A stretch of 64,000 nucleotides of DNA from Gracilimonas sp965227785 (GCF_965227785.1 NZ_OZ245785.1:2294001-2358000), one strand, 5' to 3'; counted from the first letter of the stretch, positions 51,243 to 61,758 are shown. A program made the numbers and translations. The notes: a model not told the origin generated them from the letters alone.

Positions 51243-51575
51243 GGTTGTTTATAGGTACTTGTACCTATATGAATGAGTACTCCTTCCTATTGTATTCTGA
51301 TGGTTTGAAGTGGATTTTAAATTGATATGGGTAAACACCTGATACGGGTAAATACCGAATCGTTGGCTCTTTTCATGTATAATTCATTATAAAAGAAATG
51401 ATTTCGATGAATGACAGTAACGGTCATTTCGAAGCATGTCGGAGGTAAAAATTCATTTCTATTGCCGGTTATTTAATCGTGGTAGAAAGGGGGATTGCAT
51501 GTGAGTTTGTGTGGAAAGGCAAAGAACGAATAAAAATAACCACTACTCAATAATACATAAGTAAAGGGTATAACT
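51243..51575. promoter_or_regulatory. Upstream region of the PKD lipoprotein gene
   Basis: This 333-nt gap has the first 40-bp repeat element (51251-51290), GGTAAACACC (51330-51339) and GGTAAATACC (51347-51356), and a TTGGCTCTTTT word also recognisable in the other two promoters (TTGGCTTTTC at 54001, TCGGCTTTTA at 61881). No open reading frame with a credible start is visible. It should hold the promoter of the lipoprotein gene, which is about 286 nt after the element. Confidence 0.55.
51251..51290 (+). promoter_or_regulatory. 40-bp palindromic element, copy 1
   Basis: ATAGGTAC-TT-GTACCTAT (51251-51268) is a perfect 8-bp inverted repeat. It is followed by GAATGAGTACTCCTTCCTAT. The TACCTAT half matches the NarL-type heptamer TACYYMT, in inverted orientation. 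It starts 8 nt after the stop of the NarL-like regulator gene. Confidence 0.6.
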
Positions 51576-53816
51576 ATGAAAACTAATAACAGTAAAAAAA
51601 TTAAAGCACTATTAAGCATTGTGCTTTTTGCGGGCTTGTTAATTACAGCCTGTCAAAAATCACCGACCTCTGCAATTGATGAACCAGAAGTTAATGCTGT
51701 AAGTGAGTTGTCTTCTAAAAAAACCGCCAATTCAGTGGTAACCAACACATCCTCTTCAAGTGGTGGTACTATTATTATTGATTCCTTCGATCAGGGTCAG
51801 CAAGCCGTAGGCCCTCTTACAGGATTCTTTGCAAGCCAAAGAACAGGGCGTGATCTATATGAAGGAGCCGGACCGATAGGCGACAGAAGAGAATTGGCCG
51901 GATCTGAGAATTCACCCGGAACGGTTAATTTATCTATTTCCGGATCAGCACCCGGGGAAATGGTAGCAGCATACAGTGGCTCATCTACTCACTCATCTCT
52001 CATTGACTTGCGATATGGAAGTTGTTCAGATCCTATACTTAGCGGCCAAAAAAGAAGTATTGTTTGGGGTGAAGTTACTTGCGACCCGAGTACTCACCAG
52101 CTAAACCTTGACCTTTCTGGCTTAACCAGTTTTGAGATTGATTTCACCAACATGCAAGGGGGATCAAAATGGGCAGCCGGTATTTATCTTTCTTCGGGGA
52201 CTGGAAATAATTTTTTCTACAGAGAAGTTGAAATCCCATTTCAGCAAACTTCATTTACCCACACAATCTCGGCATCTGATTTTTCCGGGATTACAGAAAC
52301 AGATCTTGCTGATATAGACGGTATTATTGTGACAATGGGGAATAATGGTAATGTAGCCAGTGGTGGAAATGTGACCATCAGTGAAGTGCGAGCTAATGTG
52401 GAAAGTGCTGAGCCGGTTACAAACGTGTATATAAGCGATTCTTCGGTGGATACATATGATCCCATATTTCCTTCTTCAGCTGATCCAAATTGGGTAACAA
52501 CGGTATGCTACCAGGAAAATGATTTTGGTCTGACAGCAAACTGGGTAAATCCACATAAAGCATATGAAGTTGGAACACATCCCTGGGAAAATGGAACCGT
52601 TGATGCTAAATGGATTAACTCATACAACAGCATTGATTCACGAGGTCCCGGAGGTCATAACTGGAGTAAGTACGAGACTAATGTATCCGGAAACGGAGAT
52701 TTTGTTGTTCAACTAATAGCTGATAACTGCTCTTGGGTATATTTGTCTGAACCCGATGGAAGTAATCCTGAATTAGTTGGTTATCAGGCAACATCAAGTC
52801 CCGGACAATTCAGCCTGGGTTTAGATGGTGATCATAAACTTACATTTGTCATATTTGATGGTGGTGGACTTGCAGGGGGTAAATTCAGATTGGAAACTAC
52901 TGAATCGTTCGGCGGAACCCCTCCTCCTCCAATTGAGCCAACCAATACAGCCCCGGTAGCTGATGCAGGTTCCGATATTTCTAAAGATGCAACCGGATCC
53001 GCAACACCTGTAACTCTTGATGGTTTAGGATCTTCTGATCCGGACGGAGATGCTTTAACCTACAGCTGGTCTGATGGCTCTTCTGTAGTTTCAACGGACG
53101 CCTCATTTACCGCTAATCTGGCTGACGGTGACTACACATTTACTCTGACGGTGTCGGATGGGGAGCTAACGGATTCCGACGAAGTATCTGTTTCCGTGGT
53201 GAATACGATTCCGGTGCTTGCAGCAATTGAAGATGTGACCAAAGAAGCCACCGGCCCGACAACTCCGGTAACCCTTACCGGTTCAGCTACAGATGCCGAT
53301 GGAGACCAGCTGACCTACACATGGTCTAACGGAGAAACCGGCCAGTCTTTGACAGTTGACCAAGGAGTTGGTTCTGTAACCTACACCCTCACGGTAACCG
53401 ACGAGCAGGGAGCTACAGATACTGAAAATGTAACGGTAACTATTAAAGATACCATGGCTCCGGAACTCAGTTTCAGCCAGGAAACAAACAGTCTCTGGCC
53501 TCCAAACCACAAAATGGTATTAGTTGCAACAGGAATAAGTGCAATAGATATCGTGGATGGAATTACAGCCGTAGATGTGACCGTAAGCAGCAGCGAGCCT
53601 TTTAATGGAAAAGGAGACGGAAATACTGCTTCAGACTATGAAGTTGTAAACATGCCCGATGGTACTATTGATGTGTATGTTCGTGCGGAACGAAGTGGTC
53701 AACGAAATGGCAGAACATATACGATTGAGATGACTACAACGGATGTTGCTGGTAATATCGCAACAAGCTCTATGGAAGTTAGCGTTGCTAAAAGCCAGGG
53801 ACGTCGTGGCAGATAG
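51576..53816 (+). CDS. PKD/Ig-like surface lipoprotein
   Basis: The 746-residue protein has a lipobox (FAGLLITAC, Cys near residue 26) after a basic, hydrophobic leader. Residues about 60-290 are a glycine/serine-rich beta domain (IDSFDQGQQAVGPLTGFF). A second domain about 290-445 includes WVTTVCYQENDFGLTANWVNP. Two PKD/cadherin-like units follow (ADAGSDISKDATG, SDPDGDALTYSWSDGS and ATDADGDQLTYTWSNGE), then a last SLWPPNHKMV domain, typical of surface proteins with unknown roles. It ends in SQGRRGR and lacks a T9SS sorting tail. Confidence 0.75.
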   Translation: MKTNNSKKIKALLSIVLFAGLLITACQKSPTSAIDEPEVNAVSELSSKKTANSVVTNTSSSSGGTIIIDSFDQGQQAVGPLTGFFASQRTGRDLYEGAGPIGDRRELAGSENSPGTVNLSISGSAPGEMVAAYSGSSTHSSLIDLRYGSCSDPILSGQKRSIVWGEVTCDPSTHQLNLDLSGLTSFEIDFTNMQGGSKWAAGIYLSSGTGNNFFYREVEIPFQQTSFTHTISASDFSGITETDLADIDGIIVTMGNNGNVASGGNVTISEVRANVESAEPVTNVYISDSSVDTYDPIFPSSADPNWVTTVCYQENDFGLTANWVNPHKAYEVGTHPWENGTVDAKWINSYNSIDSRGPGGHNWSKYETNVSGNGDFVVQLIADNCSWVYLSEPDGSNPELVGYQATSSPGQFSLGLDGDHKLTFVIFDGGGLAGGKFRLETTESFGGTPPPPIEPTNTAPVADAGSDISKDATGSATPVTLDGLGSSDPDGDALTYSWSDGSSVVSTDASFTANLADGDYTFTLTVSDGELTDSDEVSVSVVNTIPVLAAIEDVTKEATGPTTPVTLTGSATDADGDQLTYTWSNGETGQSLTVDQGVGSVTYTLTVTDEQGATDTENVTVTIKDTMAPELSFSQETNSLWPPNHKMVLVATGISAIDIVDGITAVDVTVSSSEPFNGKGDGNTASDYEVVNMPDGTIDVYVRAERSGQRNGRTYTIEMTTTDVAGNIATSSMEVSVAKSQGRRGR

Positions 53817-53854
53817 ATAGAACCACTCATTTAATTTAAAGCGATTCGACATAT

Positions 53855-53888
53855 AAAGGTGTTTCTGGAAACAGGGGCACCTTTTTTT
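53855..53888 (+). terminator. Rho-independent terminator after lipoprotein gene
   Basis: AAAGGTG at 53855 pairs with CACCTTT near 53880, with a CTG-GAAA-CAG inner stem, followed by a run of T residues. It lies 39 nt after the lipoprotein stop codon and just before the second copy of the palindromic element. Confidence 0.8.
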
Positions 53889-53908
53889 ATGGAAAAAATA
53901 TTAATGGC

Positions 53909-53948
53909 ATAGGTACTTGTACCTATACGAATGAGTAGCTCTTCCTAT
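53909..53948 (+). promoter_or_regulatory. 40-bp palindromic element, copy 2
   Basis: ATAGGTAC-TT-GTACCTAT (53909-53926) is identical to the first copy over the 18-bp palindrome, followed by ACGAATGAGTAGCTCTTCCTAT. A GGGTATAAACC word and TTGGCTTTTC follow at about 53984-54010. The next ATG is that of the receiver-only gene, 100 nt beyond the element. Confidence 0.6.
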
Positions 53949-54047
53949 GGAATAAAGAAAGAATTACGGAGAGTTTATGGGTAGGGTATAAACCGGACGA
54001 TTGGCTTTTCGGAAAACTTGGCCCTTCTCAACACTAAAAACCAATAA

Positions 54048-54407
54048 ATGAAAATTCTGATTGTCGACGATCATGCTGACATGAGGCGCATGATGAAGCA
54101 TGTCATCGCTATAGGTATCGGAAATATATCGGGGGTCACAGAATGTGACAACGGAGAAGAAGCAGTTTCGCTGTATTACAAGCTGAAGCCCGACTGTGTA
54201 CTCATGGACATAGAGCTGGATACCATGTCAGGATTTGAAGCTGTGGAGAAAATTATGCAATTCGATGCCGGGGCAAAAGTAGTGATGGTGACCGGCCATA
54301 ATAATCCCCTGTTCAAGACCAGGGCTGAAGAGTTAAAAGTTCAGGGGTTTGTGAGTAAAGACAAACTGATTGAGCTTGTACCCATTTTAAACACCTTATC
54401 AAAATAA
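54048..54407 (+). CDS. Receiver-only (CheY-like) response regulator
   Basis: The 119-residue protein is a stand-alone receiver domain: acidic pair DD at residues 7-8, phosphoacceptor Asp54 in VLMDIELDTM, the switch segment VVMVTGHNN and lysine in GFVSKDKLIEL. There is no output domain. The ATG starts AATAAATG-style without a strong Shine-Dalgarno sequence. It is 11 nt upstream of the giant BspA-like gene and should be cotranscribed with it. A degraded copy of this gene lies upstream of the next surface protein. It may act as a phosphate sink or a partner of the NarL-type system; that is inference. Confidence 0.9.
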   Translation: MKILIVDDHADMRRMMKHVIAIGIGNISGVTECDNGEEAVSLYYKLKPDCVLMDIELDTMSGFEAVEKIMQFDAGAKVVMVTGHNNPLFKTRAEELKVQGFVSKDKLIELVPILNTLSK

Positions 54408-54418
54408 TACCAAGCATT

Positions 54419-57400
54419 ATGAAAACCTTTATCACGTTGGTACTTAAATCTCTCTTTTTTCTGTTAATTATTGGGGTTAATCCGGCTATGGCTCAGTTTG
54501 GGCCACCTCCATCTGGTCCAATTGCAGACTTCGTGGAAATTTCCGGAACGCTGGAAGTAGGGGAAACGCTCACCGGAAGCTATGAATACAACGACCCTGA
54601 CGGTTTTCCCGAAGATGGTTCTACCTATCAGTGGTACCGGGCAGATGATGAATTTGGCTCCGGCTGGTCTGCGATCAGTGGGGCAACCGATACTACTTAT
54701 ACGCTGGTAGCCGCCGACGATGGTAAATACATCAGTTTTGAAGTGACTCCTTCTAACGGCACTGAAACCGGTATGCCTGCAGAAAGCATGCTGGAAGGAC
54801 CGGTAGGATCAAGTTCTGGTGGTGGGGGAAATACTGCTCCGGTGGTAAGCAATGTTTCTTTTTCAGGTACTTTGGAAGTTGGATCCATTCTGACAGGTTC
54901 CTACGATTATACCGATGCAGATAGCGATCCTGAAAGTGGCTCTGTATATACATGGAGTCGTAGTGATGATGGAGCAGGGAGCGGGAAGACTCCAATTCCG
55001 ACAGCCGATGCAGCTACCTACACGTTGACAAGCGCTGATGAAGGTAAATACATTAGTTTTTCGGTGATCCCAAGTGATGGCACCGATGCAGGTACTCAGG
55101 AGGAAAGTACAATTCAGGGTCCTGTGCAGGCTGAAACCACAACGCCCGCCATTAGTTTTGCCGGAGGTACGGGGAGTGAAGCTGATCCATATCAGGTAGC
55201 GACGCTTGAGCAGCTGCAAGCGCTGAAAGACGGACCTTCTTTACATTTTGTGTTGAACAATGATTTGGATGCCTCCACGACCGCTACATGGAATTCAGGA
55301 GAAGGCTTTGTTCCGATTGGAGGAGATTCCCCTTTTACGGGAAGCTTTAACGGACAAGGATTTGTAATTACCGGACTGACCATTTCTCGCTCTACTGAAG
55401 ATTATGTGGGATTATTTGCGGTTATAGGTGACAATGGATCAGTTAAAGACATTGGCTTAGAGCAACTTACGATAACCGGAGGGGGCAATACCGGGGGGCT
55501 GGCAGGTGAAAATAACGGAAGCATTTCAGGCAGCTATGCTGACGGAGATGTGGACGGTTCAGCCATTGTTGGTGGACTTGTAGGGTTAAACAATGCTACC
55601 ATCAGTGAAAGCTATTCAGCAGGTACGGTAGATGGTACGCAAGACATTGGAGGTTTGGTCGGATTACATAGTTTGGGTACCATCTCAAAAAGTTACTCAA
55701 CCAGTGATGCCACCGGGACCGCAAATAACGTAGGTGGGTTAATTGGCTTTAGCTATGATAATGTAGAAAACAGTTATGCCACCGGTTCGGCAAATGGTGA
55801 TACCAATATAGGTGGTCTTGTCGGAAACTATAACAGTGGAACGGTAAGTAACAGTTATTCTACAGGTTCGGTAACCGGTAGTTCAAATGTTGGTGGTTTT
55901 ATAGGTCAAAAAAACAGTTTTGCAGCAGCTAGTAATTCTTTTTGGGATACCCAGACTAGTGGTCAGGGGGCTGCAACCGGTATTGGCAGCACCACCGGGA
56001 TTACCGGACAGACAACCACCGAAATGCAAACACAAAGCACCTTCACCGATGCTGGCTGGGACTTTACCGATATCTGGGCGATGAGCGGGTATCCTTCACT
56101 TCGGACATTTGTAGGGAATACTGCACCGGGTGTAAGTAGTGCTATAGCCAATTTTTCCGTAAACGAAGATGCTGCAGACAGTACTCTTGATTTGACCTCC
56201 GTATTCTCTGATGCAGAACAGACTTCCGGTGAGCTGACCTTCTCTGTGGTTTCGAACAGTAATGCAGCTTTAGTTACGGCTACGGTAGACAATACAACCG
56301 ATCTGTTGACTTTGTCCTATCAGCCCGATTCTTCAGGAACTGCGGACATTATCATACAGGCAGAAGACAATGGCGGATTGACTGTGCAGGATAGTTTCAC
56401 CATTACAATAAATGCCGTGAATGATGTGCCCGTTTTAGTAAGTGCTATTGCGGATATAACTGTTAATGAAGAAGGTGCCATAAGTGATATAGATCTGACT
56501 GCCGTATTCAGTGATGTTGAGCAGCCGGCTGCAGATCTCAGTTATTTCGTTGTCAGTAACACTAATTCTGACCTGGTGAATCTGGCTATTGATCAGAATA
56601 CCAATCTTCTGTCCTTTACCCTTTCCCCCGACACCTATGGAGAAGCAGAGGTAGTAGTTGGAGCTGTCGATGAAGAATTTTCCAGTGTGAGTGATACGTT
56701 GAACATAACAGTGAACCCTGTGGCACTTCAGATTACATTATTATCTGATCGGGCCGACACACTTACGGTGTATTCTGGTTTTTCCGATACCCTTCGATTT
56801 AATATTCATGATGCAAACGGAAATGCGGTAACAACAGACACAGACCTAAACTTGACAGGTTCTGTGAGCAATACCGTAGATTTAGTTAGCAGTAATGACC
56901 CTGTTTACGATACAGAAAAAGAGCATTGGTTTATCGACTTTGTTTCTGAAGACAATTATAGCACGTTGGGTTCTATGTCACTAAGTGTTGAGTATACAAA
57001 CCATGCTGATCTTGGGGATGAGCAAACGGTAATTCTCGATCCCCGTGGCAACCGGCCTTTTATAACTACCTGGGATGTCAGTGGCGATAACATGTCGGTC
57101 ACTTTCCCAACCGCCGACCAGGTTGATGGTAAAGATCTTTCGGATTATGATTTCCGCATCGACTGGGGGAACGGGGAGTCGGAATGGATAAGCGGAGCTG
57201 AACCAACCGTAACCAAAACCTATACCGCAGAAGCAACGAAAACGGTTAAGATATCAGGTAACTTTCCCTATCTGTCCGGAACAAAAATATTGTTTGGTAC
57301 AAATGAGATTACAGGTAATATGGAGTCGATTATACAGTGGGGAGACATCGAGTGGGAAAGCATGAAAAACAGCTTTACTTCTATTACGAACCTAACCCTG

Positions 57401-60400
57401 TCAGCCAGCGATGTCCCTGATCTCTCCCAAGTCACTTCTTTGGAAGGAATGTTTAGTATAAGCGGGATTACCACGCCGGATATTTCTGGATGGGATGTAT
57501 CCGGGATAACGAATATGGAGCAAATGTTCTTGTTCGCGGTAAATTTCAATAGCGATATTTCCAGCTGGAACGTAGGAAACGTACAAAATATGAATGGTAT
57601 GTTCGCCTACTCTCAAGCTTTCAACAGAGATATAGGGGATTGGAATGTGGCGTCTGTTGATAGCATGTTTGGGATGTTTACAAATGCTTCAGCTTTTGAT
57701 CAAAATCTAGCTGACTGGGATATTTCACAGGTAGTTTCGTTTGATGATGAATCACAAGGTGCCGGTTTTATGAATGGGACTGCACTTTCTACCGCTAACT
57801 ACGATTCTCTATTAGTTGGTTGGGGGGTACAAAACGTTCAACCTGATATAACCATAAGCTTCGGAGAGACTAAGTATACACTTAAAGGTTTGTCTGGCCA
57901 TGATCAATTAACAAATACCGGCTGGACCATCAACGATGGTGGACTCGAAGGCAATCCTTTTATCACTACATGGCGAACGACCTCAGCTAATGAAACCGTA
58001 ACTATACCAACAGGCGGAGGAGCGAATATCCCCGACTATGACTTCCAAATCTCATGGGGTGATGGAACGATCGAAATGGTAACTGGAGATGACCCAGACC
58101 CTTCACATACATATACTGTGCCGGGCGATCACAAGATTACCATTATTTCATCAACTTTTTATTTAAATCCACAACAAGACGGAGACCTTGATCAACTTAT
58201 TAGTCTCGACCAGTGGGGAGCTGTGGAGTGGCAAAATATGACGAATAGTTTTGCCTGGGCCAGAAATATGGAATACAATGCCACGGATGCACCGGATCTT
58301 TCCGTTGTAACTTCAACAGCGGGGATGTTCTTTGCTGCTGAGAAAGTGAATGGTGATCTGAGCAGATGGAATACCTCTACCATCACCGATATGAGCTTCA
58401 TGTTTGATGGAGCTAAGATATTCAACGGAGATATTACTACCTGGGATGTTTCCAAAGTGACCAACATGCGGGAGATGTTCCAGAATGCAGATTCAGTAAA
58501 TCAGGATCTCAGCAACTGGAATGTTTCTTCGGTAACAAATATGCAGGGTTTATTCCAAAATGCACCTTCTTTTAACGGAGACGTTTCAACCTGGAATACT
58601 GGTGCTGTAACCAATATGTTTGGTGTGTTTGCAGGTGCATCCAGCTTTAATCAGGATATATCCGGGTGGGATGTAAGCAGCGTTACCGATTTTGGTGGTA
58701 TGTTCCTTGATGCGGAAGCATTCGATCAAAATCTGGGAGATTGGAGTGTGGAAAAGGCTACCCGTTTTGATAATAATTCATTTGGATTCCTTGCTGGTTC
58801 AAACTTGTCTCAGAATAACTATGATTCTCTGCTCATTGGCTGGTCGGAGTTAACATTTGTGAACAGCAATCTGACTTTAAATGTAGGTGGTGTTAATTAC
58901 ACTGTTTTCGGAAGCCAGCCTAAACAAGATTTGTTAGATAAAGGGTTCACGATAAGTGATGGAGGGTTCAGTTTAGGTGAACTTTTATTGGAGGCTTCAA
59001 AAACAAATCCCGGGATTGCAGATGATAGCTTGGCATTAAGTCTTACAATTAATGAAATACCAGTTCCCCTTGATATCGTTTCGGTCACATGGGCAGCTGT
59101 TGATACAGCATCGGATCAAGCTCTGGAAGGATTTAAAACACCTCTTTATAGAGTAGCAGATGGTTATTGGAACCTGGATTTAGAGCCTATAAAACAAGCT
59201 TATCCAACCGGCATTGATTTTACAATTACTACAGCATTGTCAATTCCTTCAATTGATGAATCATATATCCGCACCGTGGATGTGACGATGAATCTTCCTC
59301 TTTTCTATATTGCGGAAAACGGAGTTACGATCAAAGCACCGTATGCGGCTGTTGGGGATACGGCTACCTTAGAAATCAATGGCAAAAAAATACTGTTTAC
59401 AAAGCGAGACCGAGCTGATCTGGACTCATTGTTGAATGTTGACCCAAATCATTCTGGGTTAGCCACAGCAGTCACTTCAGGTATTACAGATATGAGTTAT
59501 TTATTCTCAAACAATGCAGACTTTAATCAACCAATAGGGCACTGGGATGTTTCTTCTGTAGTTGATATGCAGCGAATGTTTGGAAGCGCAGCATATTTTA
59601 ACCAGCCAATTGAGTACTGGGATGTTTCTTCTGTAACAGATATGAGCAAAATGTTCCAATTCACAAATGCATTTAATCAAGCTATAGGGGGCTGGGATGT
59701 ATCAAATGTGACCAATATGGAATCGATGTTTTTTTCGAATGGGGTTTTTAATAAACCTATCGGTGATTGGGATACAGGAAAAGTGACTGACATGAGTGCA
59801 ATGTTTTCAGGTGCCCTGTCATTTAATCAGCCTATAGGAAACTGGGATGTATCTTCTGTTACAAATATGAGCTATTTGTTCGCAAGTAATGGGCCTACTG
59901 CCCATCCGTTTAATCATTCTCTAGAAAAATGGGATGTCTCATCAGTAACAGACATGAGATATATGTTCTTTGGTTCTGCATTCAACCAATCAATCGGTAA
60001 TTGGGACGTATCATCAGTTACGGATATGTCTATGATGTTCGGTAATGCAGATGCCTTTAATCAAGATATCGGAGATTGGAATGTCTCGCACGTTACTGAT
60101 ATGTCAGGGATGTTTACCTCCACGGCTGTATTTAACCAACCTATAGGAGGTTGGGATGTATCTAATGTGACAACCATGGCTGATATGTTTTACGGAAATA
60201 GGGTATTCAATCAGGAGATCGGTAACTGGAATGTGTCAAAAGTGACGAATATGGAGAATATGTTTTTTGGGGCTATTTCATTCAATAAACCTATAAATGG
60301 ATGGGATGTCTCAGCAGTAACCAACATGTATAGTATGTTCGCTGCAACACGGCGGGTTAATATCCGATTCACCGCAACAAAGTTTAATCAGCCCCTGGAT

Positions 60401-61732
60401 AAATGGGATGTTTCAAAGGTGACAAACATGGCATTTATGTTTGCCTCCTCTCGGTTTAATCAGAACCTGAACTCATGGAATATGGAGTCTGTTACAAATA
60501 CAAACGCTATGTTTGTAAATGCATATTATTTTAATAATGGGTTTAAACCTCAACAGAAGAATAAAACGCTTGATGGTGTTGAAGTTTTATCTAGTCTGGA
60601 CTGGAACGTAGCAAATGTTTCCAACATGGCAAGCATGTTTCAAGGAGCGGAATCCTTTAACCAGGATATCAGCAGCTGGGATGTTTCCAATGTTAAGTAC
60701 TTTGATGCGGCTCCAAATGAGGATGCAGAGAATGCAGAGGGCAGCCAAAATACATTGGCAAAAACAAGGAGTTCAAAAGAAAGCACAGAACATGGCTCTA
60801 CAGAGGTTGATCCGGCGAGCGGTAAATTTGCCAATGGAAGATCTGTAAATGGTAAGCCTTCAGCTATATCTCCGGCAAATTCGGAGAGTCAAACACTGAC
60901 TCAAAACAATGTCACCGCTACACAACCGGATTCAATTGCCGGCTTCCTGGTTGGTTCGGGTTTAAACTCCGAGAATGCCAGTAAAATGTTTGTGGAATGG
61001 TCGAAGCGTGATCTTCAGGATGGGGTGAGTATTAATATTGGTGCTATCGAATTGGATGAAGCGGGAGCCAATGCCATGAAGACCTTGCGCGAAGCCAACA
61101 ATATGACCGTTGCTTGGGGCGGCCAGCAGGGTGTGGATGATGAACCACAGTTTGAAGACTTACCAAGTCCATACGAAATAAGAACAGAAGACACCAGAAT
61201 CCTGAAACTCTGGGATTACGTAAGTGATGTTGCTACACCGGATAACCAGCTGAAGTTCAAGTTCGATATCATATCAGACTCTGTAGAAACGGTAAGCTAC
61301 GATAACACCAACGGAGAACTGGCCATTACCGCCCGGGCCGATGCCGACACCTTCTTTGTAGCCATACAGGTTTCAAACACCGATGGGATCACTTCTCTGG
61401 ATACAATGGAAGTTCGTACAGATCCTAATTTCATTACTTCAGCTGAAATGATGGCGGCACTTCCGGATGAGTTTGAGTTAAATCAGAACTATCCGAACCC
61501 GTTTAACCCAACTACCGTCATTCGATATGGCGTGCCGCAAAGCAGTGAGGTCCGCCTGGAAGTGTTCGACATGCTGGGCCGAAAAGTAGCCACTCTGGTG
61601 AATGGGGAACGGCAGCGGGCTGGCTGGCATCAGGTCAACTTCGATGCCTCCCGCCTGGCTTCGGGAATGTACCTCTACCGCATCGTAGCCGGTAAGTATG
61701 TACAGACGAAGAAAATGATGCTGATCAAGTAA
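54419..61732 (+). CDS. Giant BspA-like/GLUG repeat surface protein with T9SS sorting domain
   Basis: This 2437-residue protein begins with a signal peptide (FFLLIIGVNPAMAQ). Residues 28-240 hold two Ig-like repeats (EISGTLEVGETLTGSYEYNDPDG). GLUG-like repeats occupy about 350-500 (GGLVGLNNATISESYSAGTV). Two cadherin-like units span about 580-790. Three blocks of BspA/DUF285 leucine-rich repeats follow at about 880-1130, 1180-1530 and 1640-2110, with units like FNQDISSWDVSSVTNM. Residues 2353-2437 form a T9SS sorting domain (NYPNPFNPTTVIRYG to YVQTKKMMLIK). Adhesion at the cell surface is the likely role, known for other BspA proteins. Confidence 0.9.
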   Translation: MKTFITLVLKSLFFLLIIGVNPAMAQFGPPPSGPIADFVEISGTLEVGETLTGSYEYNDPDGFPEDGSTYQWYRADDEFGSGWSAISGATDTTYTLVAADDGKYISFEVTPSNGTETGMPAESMLEGPVGSSSGGGGNTAPVVSNVSFSGTLEVGSILTGSYDYTDADSDPESGSVYTWSRSDDGAGSGKTPIPTADAATYTLTSADEGKYISFSVIPSDGTDAGTQEESTIQGPVQAETTTPAISFAGGTGSEADPYQVATLEQLQALKDGPSLHFVLNNDLDASTTATWNSGEGFVPIGGDSPFTGSFNGQGFVITGLTISRSTEDYVGLFAVIGDNGSVKDIGLEQLTITGGGNTGGLAGENNGSISGSYADGDVDGSAIVGGLVGLNNATISESYSAGTVDGTQDIGGLVGLHSLGTISKSYSTSDATGTANNVGGLIGFSYDNVENSYATGSANGDTNIGGLVGNYNSGTVSNSYSTGSVTGSSNVGGFIGQKNSFAAASNSFWDTQTSGQGAATGIGSTTGITGQTTTEMQTQSTFTDAGWDFTDIWAMSGYPSLRTFVGNTAPGVSSAIANFSVNEDAADSTLDLTSVFSDAEQTSGELTFSVVSNSNAALVTATVDNTTDLLTLSYQPDSSGTADIIIQAEDNGGLTVQDSFTITINAVNDVPVLVSAIADITVNEEGAISDIDLTAVFSDVEQPAADLSYFVVSNTNSDLVNLAIDQNTNLLSFTLSPDTYGEAEVVVGAVDEEFSSVSDTLNITVNPVALQITLLSDRADTLTVYSGFSDTLRFNIHDANGNAVTTDTDLNLTGSVSNTVDLVSSNDPVYDTEKEHWFIDFVSEDNYSTLGSMSLSVEYTNHADLGDEQTVILDPRGNRPFITTWDVSGDNMSVTFPTADQVDGKDLSDYDFRIDWGNGESEWISGAEPTVTKTYTAEATKTVKISGNFPYLSGTKILFGTNEITGNMESIIQWGDIEWESMKNSFTSITNLTLSASDVPDLSQVTSLEGMFSISGITTPDISGWDVSGITNMEQMFLFAVNFNSDISSWNVGNVQNMNGMFAYSQAFNRDIGDWNVASVDSMFGMFTNASAFDQNLADWDISQVVSFDDESQGAGFMNGTALSTANYDSLLVGWGVQNVQPDITISFGETKYTLKGLSGHDQLTNTGWTINDGGLEGNPFITTWRTTSANETVTIPTGGGANIPDYDFQISWGDGTIEMVTGDDPDPSHTYTVPGDHKITIISSTFYLNPQQDGDLDQLISLDQWGAVEWQNMTNSFAWARNMEYNATDAPDLSVVTSTAGMFFAAEKVNGDLSRWNTSTITDMSFMFDGAKIFNGDITTWDVSKVTNMREMFQNADSVNQDLSNWNVSSVTNMQGLFQNAPSFNGDVSTWNTGAVTNMFGVFAGASSFNQDISGWDVSSVTDFGGMFLDAEAFDQNLGDWSVEKATRFDNNSFGFLAGSNLSQNNYDSLLIGWSELTFVNSNLTLNVGGVNYTVFGSQPKQDLLDKGFTISDGGFSLGELLLEASKTNPGIADDSLALSLTINEIPVPLDIVSVTWAAVDTASDQALEGFKTPLYRVADGYWNLDLEPIKQAYPTGIDFTITTALSIPSIDESYIRTVDVTMNLPLFYIAENGVTIKAPYAAVGDTATLEINGKKILFTKRDRADLDSLLNVDPNHSGLATAVTSGITDMSYLFSNNADFNQPIGHWDVSSVVDMQRMFGSAAYFNQPIEYWDVSSVTDMSKMFQFTNAFNQAIGGWDVSNVTNMESMFFSNGVFNKPIGDWDTGKVTDMSAMFSGALSFNQPIGNWDVSSVTNMSYLFASNGPTAHPFNHSLEKWDVSSVTDMRYMFFGSAFNQSIGNWDVSSVTDMSMMFGNADAFNQDIGDWNVSHVTDMSGMFTSTAVFNQPIGGWDVSNVTTMADMFYGNRVFNQEIGNWNVSKVTNMENMFFGAISFNKPINGWDVSAVTNMYSMFAATRRVNIRFTATKFNQPLDKWDVSKVTNMAFMFASSRFNQNLNSWNMESVTNTNAMFVNAYYFNNGFKPQQKNKTLDGVEVLSSLDWNVANVSNMASMFQGAESFNQDISSWDVSNVKYFDAAPNEDAENAEGSQNTLAKTRSSKESTEHGSTEVDPASGKFANGRSVNGKPSAISPANSESQTLTQNNVTATQPDSIAGFLVGSGLNSENASKMFVEWSKRDLQDGVSINIGAIELDEAGANAMKTLREANNMTVAWGGQQGVDDEPQFEDLPSPYEIRTEDTRILKLWDYVSDVATPDNQLKFKFDIISDSVETVSYDNTNGELAITARADADTFFVAIQVSNTDGITSLDTMEVRTDPNFITSAEMMAALPDEFELNQNYPNPFNPTTVIRYGVPQSSEVRLEVFDMLGRKVATLVNGERQRAGWHQVNFDASRLASGMYLYRIVAGKYVQTKKMMLIK
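60712..60924 (+). other. Low-complexity insertion within the third BspA repeat block
   Basis: Between WDVSNVKYFDAAP and DSIAGFLVGSGL lies about 70 residues rich in Ser, Asn, Glu and Thr, with no leucine-rich repeats. The equivalent places in blocks 1 and 2 (SFDDESQGAGFMNGT and RFDNNSFGFLAGSN) have no insert. It interrupts the motif that closes each block. Confidence 0.6.
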
Positions 61733-61758
61733 GCCGAATTCTGATCACAGATCTTTTT

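Noticed and set aside
57058..60700. CRISPR-like regular repeats
   Set aside because: The regular units are in-frame codons for the BspA repeat WDVSSVTDM, vary between copies and have no spacer-repeat structure.
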